Assembly: GCF_001949145.1 (NCBI RefSeq) | Contig: NW_019091398.1 | Location: 90,947 to 154,946, forward strand | DNA length: 64,000 nt | Direction: 5' to 3' | Origin: Acanthaster planci | Lineage: Eukaryota; Echinodermata; Asteroidea; Valvatida; Acanthasteridae | Shown here: one piece after another, positions 60,501 through 64,000 of the stretch | Layout of the letters: each line of letters opens with the position of its first letter | Position numbering within the stretch: the stretch's first letter is position 1 | Notes under the pieces: generated by a model | What the model saw: only the letters and a program-made list of their open reading frames with translations | Told to the model about the DNA's origin: nothing | Database searches by the model: none | Program-made: the position numbers and the translations under genes

Positions 60501-62181
60501 TTGAGTATAGTGTCACACAAAGCATACATGTTCTTTTGGAAAAATTCCACCAAAATGTTGCAAATAACTTAATCTTGCTGATTTTGAAATTAGCGCAGAA
60601 CTTTCAGATCAAATGTATACTCTGATTTTGTATATAATGCTCAAGAAAACTACAACCCAGGTATACAAGTACACAAGAAAGTGACAATCAATGTATATAG
60701 GCCCTTTTTGAACACTCAAGACATAAATTTCCTTAGTTGTTCTATCTGCACTAAGTTCTTGTGGTTCTACTCCTTTGTTTGGGTTTTAGTCAAAGCAATT
60801 TTTACATTGGTTTTTAGAGACAGTACATGAACCCACTCAGCGACATACATGTTCCTTAAATTTGGGGAATAATTCCATACACTGCCACCACAAATTTATC
60901 CTTACAGTGACATCAAAGAGATAACATGTCCTAAAAAGTCACTGAAAATAAAAACAGGGAAGAATACTGAGACAGTTACCGTGGAACACTGTTGTAACAA
61001 GGTACATGTACATGTACATGTACTTAGGACTTTACAAAATACCATGTATAACACTGTTTCTAGACCAGTTTCACCTGGTTATTAGTGTTCCGGGTGTGAA
61101 GTACTGCCCAGAAATAAACTCTTTCATTTGAATAATGCACAACACTCATGACATTATTTGATTTTTTTGTTTAATTGTACAGTAGTTCTAGTTCTGCTTC
61201 TTCATTTGGGCTATGGTCCGGGGCGTTCTTTTGATAAAGGCAATAGAAGATCTAATATTGCGACAAAATTAGGAGTAAATGTTTCTTATTTCATTCGAAT
61301 GCTTGAGTTGGGATGTAGCTTAAAGCAATGAATCTATACCAGTATAATAAACCCATCCCAGTATGCGAAATGACAAGGCTACCAAGACTAGCCGGCCCAT
61401 CACTCAATGAAAATCTGAAATGTTTATAAACACAGTTCATCCATCCATCCATTCAAAGCCCAAAGTCTAACTTCACCCAAACTCCTCAGTTGGGTAAGAG
61501 TTCCACATACTCTAAACATCTGCATTATTACTCAAGCTCAGAAAGGTCCACTTCTTGAGCGTTGTGACATACTATGCAATGGTGTTGTTTAAGTATTCTC
61601 AATGTTTTATCTGCGCAGAGGCAACGACATAAGATATCGCTGAGGGTTGATATTTTACTACACAACAGCAGGGGAAAATGAATGACACCCACTCTTTCCC
61701 TCTCGATTGTGTTCCAGCTACACATGATAAGATAAGACCCGCTTTTTTTTGTAATTTAACACGTGCGATTCACAAAAGTGCACCTCCAAGAGTTTGATAC
61801 GCAAAATCTGTCGACCCAACGTGTGTCTTGAAAGGATTGACAGATTTTGTGTTGTGACTGGCCAACACGTTGCAAACCCTTGGAGGCACACTGTTGAGAA
61901 TCACCGTATTACTAGGCCCTACTTTAATTCATTTCATCTCATGGTGTAGGCCTACACTGGTTTACAACTCAGCAATGTACAGAAAATTGCTGCAAACATT
62001 TTCTGTGCGGCATATGATTAACAATGAATAAGATTTAGTTATTAGCATCTGCCTAGAGCATGTTTCGTGTGTTAAGTACTGAATATCCAAAGATGCAGAA
62101 AATTATCCGACTTACCACCTGATGTTGTGGAGCCATTTGAGTTTGGCTTGGCGTGTAAGCTGGGGGTTGTTGCTGCATCAT
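54593..62181 (-). CDS. Tetraspan 4: CD20/MS4A-like four-TM protein
   Basis: Exons: 62181-62116, 58596-58405, 56584-56525, 56261-56139, 55684-55562, 55018-54928 and 54735-54593, total 798 bases, 265 residues, TAA at 54593. The N-terminus has PPAY, a PPxY motif for WW domains. TM1 is about 50-72 (VMQIVLGGLTVVLGIVAC), TM2 80-98 (FWCGLGFYCVAGILGTVSG), TM3 108-133 with a Cys-rich loop (SCYYYYGCNE), and TM4 150-175. The tail is Gln/Pro/Ala rich and ends HHYQPLAK, in which YQPL fits the YxxO sorting signal for endosomes or lysosomes. A donor at 62453 (TTTAAG|GTAAGC) and an acceptor before 62203 suggest a 5' UTR exon. Intron 1 (3.5 kb) holds a MITE; intron 2 holds a SINE and an assembly gap. No substrate or partner can be named. 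Confidence 0.8.
56691..57870 (+). mobile_element. tRNA-derived SINE, second copy, spanning the gap
   Basis: The left part GGGGAGCGGGTTGGCGTAGC (56703 on) matches the head of the SINE at 33847-34150. After the run of N, CTAAAACTGGACCTTCTTCC to (AAC)n matches its tail. The direct repeat ACATAAATTC stands at 56691-56700 and 57861-57870, so both sides belong to one insertion. It lies in intron 2 of tetraspan 4. Confidence 0.85.
56748..57731. other. Assembly gap of 984 N
   Basis: Only N. The flanks are the two halves of one SINE whose missing middle measures about 110 bases in the intact copy, so the gap is probably far shorter than drawn. Confidence 0.95.
61760..61910. mobile_element. MITE family A, copy 2
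   Basis: The left end GATTCACAAAAGTGCACCTCC and the right end (reverse complement GATTCTCAACAGTGTGCCTCC) are inverted repeats, and the inner part shares TCTGTCGACCCAACG and GGCCAACACGTTGCAAACC with the copy at 22246-22420. It lies in intron 1 of tetraspan 4. Confidence 0.7.
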
Positions 62182-64000
62182 GAAATCAAAGTGTCGGCTA
62201 AGGCTAGAGGATGTATAAACAAAACTATCGTAAACATGATAAAAACTAAAAATTCGTACGATTCACAATCAAGCCACATATGACATAAATCACTTGCGCA
62301 AATTTGGCAATAGCTGATGTAGCCTACCCAGATTGGACCATGGAGCTATAAAAACGCTCCATGGTTGGACGTTGTATTTATTTCATTACGACTCTGTAAC
62401 GTAGTACGGTCAGGGAGTCCACCTGGGGCTGAGCTACATGTATGTAGCTTACCTTAAATTTGCCTAGGCTTGATGTTCGATCACTCTTTAGTTTTGAGCA
62501 ATTCCAAATCACAAAAACGAATTTGGCCGTTGTATATGTGCGGTAGAGATGTGTCGATGGATAGAGATGAGCGGCAGAGATGTGCCCTCGTCACTAGTGC
62601 TGGTGGTATGAGGCCGGCGATCGCGCAATCGATTTGTCATTCGTGAACGAAAGCAGCGTATCTGATTGTTATGGAGAGGGTATAAAAGCAAAGGGTGAAA
62701 CTCAACGAAAGATAGCGAAATACGTCACTGTTTCTATAGTATCATGATCGTCCCCATATGTTTAACTACCTATTACCACCACTATGGGCTTACACTCTGA
62801 GCTCGTCGTACTTTGGATACGAAATCATTATCTTCAGACTAGGTGTGGTTCCCAGACCTACGTTTGTTTTGTGTGGCGTATGCGCATGGTCGGCCTTCCG
62901 GGTGGGTGTTTTTGCATAATTATTTGCATCAAGCTAGCTGCACCTGTCATTCCTGGCGTACGTTGATTAGGGTGTTCACGGAAAGAGACACGAGGCCCAC
63001 AATGCCTACTGTACCATAACCGATATCGTACTACTACGTTCGAGCAAGGATTCGTAGCGACGCCTACATATAGTGTGTCAACACTGCGCAAAGCCAATCC
63101 AAGAAGTCAGTGCAATGCTAGCTGAATTTCCTGCCAGCTACATGTAGTGTTGGGCTCATCGTGTAACGTTGTTTACTGTAATTTAAAAGTAATGTTAGAC
63201 TAGCACTGCCAGCACGTAGGCCTAAGCCTTATTACCCTCAGAGCTGTGAGATCCGACGTACCCCACAGTTCTGGGGGTAAGCTGTACTATTGTGAGCGTA
63301 ATTCTTGAAGTCTTGTATGAAAGGTCTGGGCACATATGGCCGCCTCAGGTTGGAAACATAAAGGGCAAACCGCAACGGTGGTGGAAAAAATGGGGAATAC
63401 AGTTTGATAAACTTGCGCGATATCTAAGACTAAGAAATGTGATATACTGTATGTAAAGTGGCACAGTGACTTCTTAATAAATAGTAATAGTGCAATAAAA
63501 ATACGGACCAATTCTGTTGGTTTTTCAAGAACTGTCCACGTTTGTAGAAAATTGTACCGTTGGTGGTGCCACGCAGAAATGCTTGTTTAATTGCACACCA
63601 CCGTGGAAACGAAAAATGTCATGACCTCGTTGCAGGACCTGGTTTTGTGGGAATGTTTTTGTACAGAGCCCTGCATGCCTGAGCTGCACGGCCTAGCCTG
63701 ACACTTTTTTCGGAATAAAATAACAACGTAAAACATCCAAAACATCCGTCCTTCGCTCTGATTCTGAACTTACCAGGCCGTATTTATTTATCAAACAATC
63801 TTAATTTCCTTCACCGCATCGTTCACCAGCGGTGGCCCCATTGTTAGCCCGATCCAGATCCCGTTGGCACTCTGATGGCATGATGGGTTCAAAGCAGTTA
63901 GGCTCTGTGCCTTGGACTTGGGACATTGCAGTGTGACTGTATCTACACATGCGTTACTGTACTACCTGTGCGTGTAATTATGTGCATTGAGGTAACCGCA
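62182..64000. other. Upstream region of tetraspan 4
   Basis: The likely 5' UTR exon of tetraspan 4 ends at 62453. TATAAAAG at 62681-62688 is in plus orientation and so does not fit that gene. No coding exon was recognised to the right edge. Confidence 0.4.

Noticed and set aside
62681-62688. TATAAAAG as promoter of tetraspan 4
   Set aside because: It is in plus orientation while the gene is on the minus strand.
1-64000. CRISPR arrays, bacterial operons, rRNA genes
   Set aside because: None was seen; introns and retroelements show that the DNA is eukaryotic.

Overview
The window is eukaryotic. It has multi-exon genes with short exons, GT-AG introns with pyrimidine-rich acceptors, LINE and tRNA-SINE copies, hairpin elements and one run of N. 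The frequent TAGGCCTA and TACATGTA words and the gene content suggest an invertebrate deuterostome, most likely an echinoderm such as a sea star. That is an impression from composition, not a proof. All gene models below were built by hand from reading frame, splice sites and intron phase.

Layout. (1) 1-213, minus: the first, signal-peptide exon of a secreted or membrane protein that runs off the left edge. (2) 214-9854: about 9.6 kb with no convincing gene. (3) 9855-21610, plus: a 12-exon gene for a type II membrane protein of about 564 residues with the order TM, SEA, three EGF, frizzled-type cysteine-rich domain (CRD), two EGF. The CRD exon carries a one-base frameshift and there is a decayed EGF exon after the SEA domain. 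(4) 21744-22420: two palindromic elements just behind its stop. (5) 25568-27216, minus: PH and PDZ exons of a signalling or scaffold gene, both ends uncertain. (6) 28560-29460: a dead LINE reverse transcriptase fragment.

(7) 29801-62181, minus: four four-TM genes of the CD20/MS4A-like kind in tandem and in the same orientation, called here tetraspan 1 (29801-36952), 2 (40832-44873), 3 (46880-48376, degenerate) and 4 (54593-62181). Genes 1, 2 and 4 are complete in frame (237, 266 and 265 residues). They share intron phases (0,0,0,0, then 1 before the last exon), which shows they are duplicates. Their tails diverge: 3 and 4 end in a related His-Tyr-Gln-x-Leu-x-Lys motif, while 1 and 2 end differently.

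Repeats fill the spaces. A 2.5-kb foldback element with arms of about 0.66 and 0.8 kb sits in the last intron of tetraspan 1. Two copies of one tRNA-derived SINE family have perfect target-site duplications, and one copy spans the assembly gap. There are also several hairpin MITEs, two LINE remnants and tandem AAGTC and CCAACC arrays. The most unusual coding item is the SEA-EGF-frizzled gene; the most unusual non-coding item is the large foldback inside a transcribed intron.
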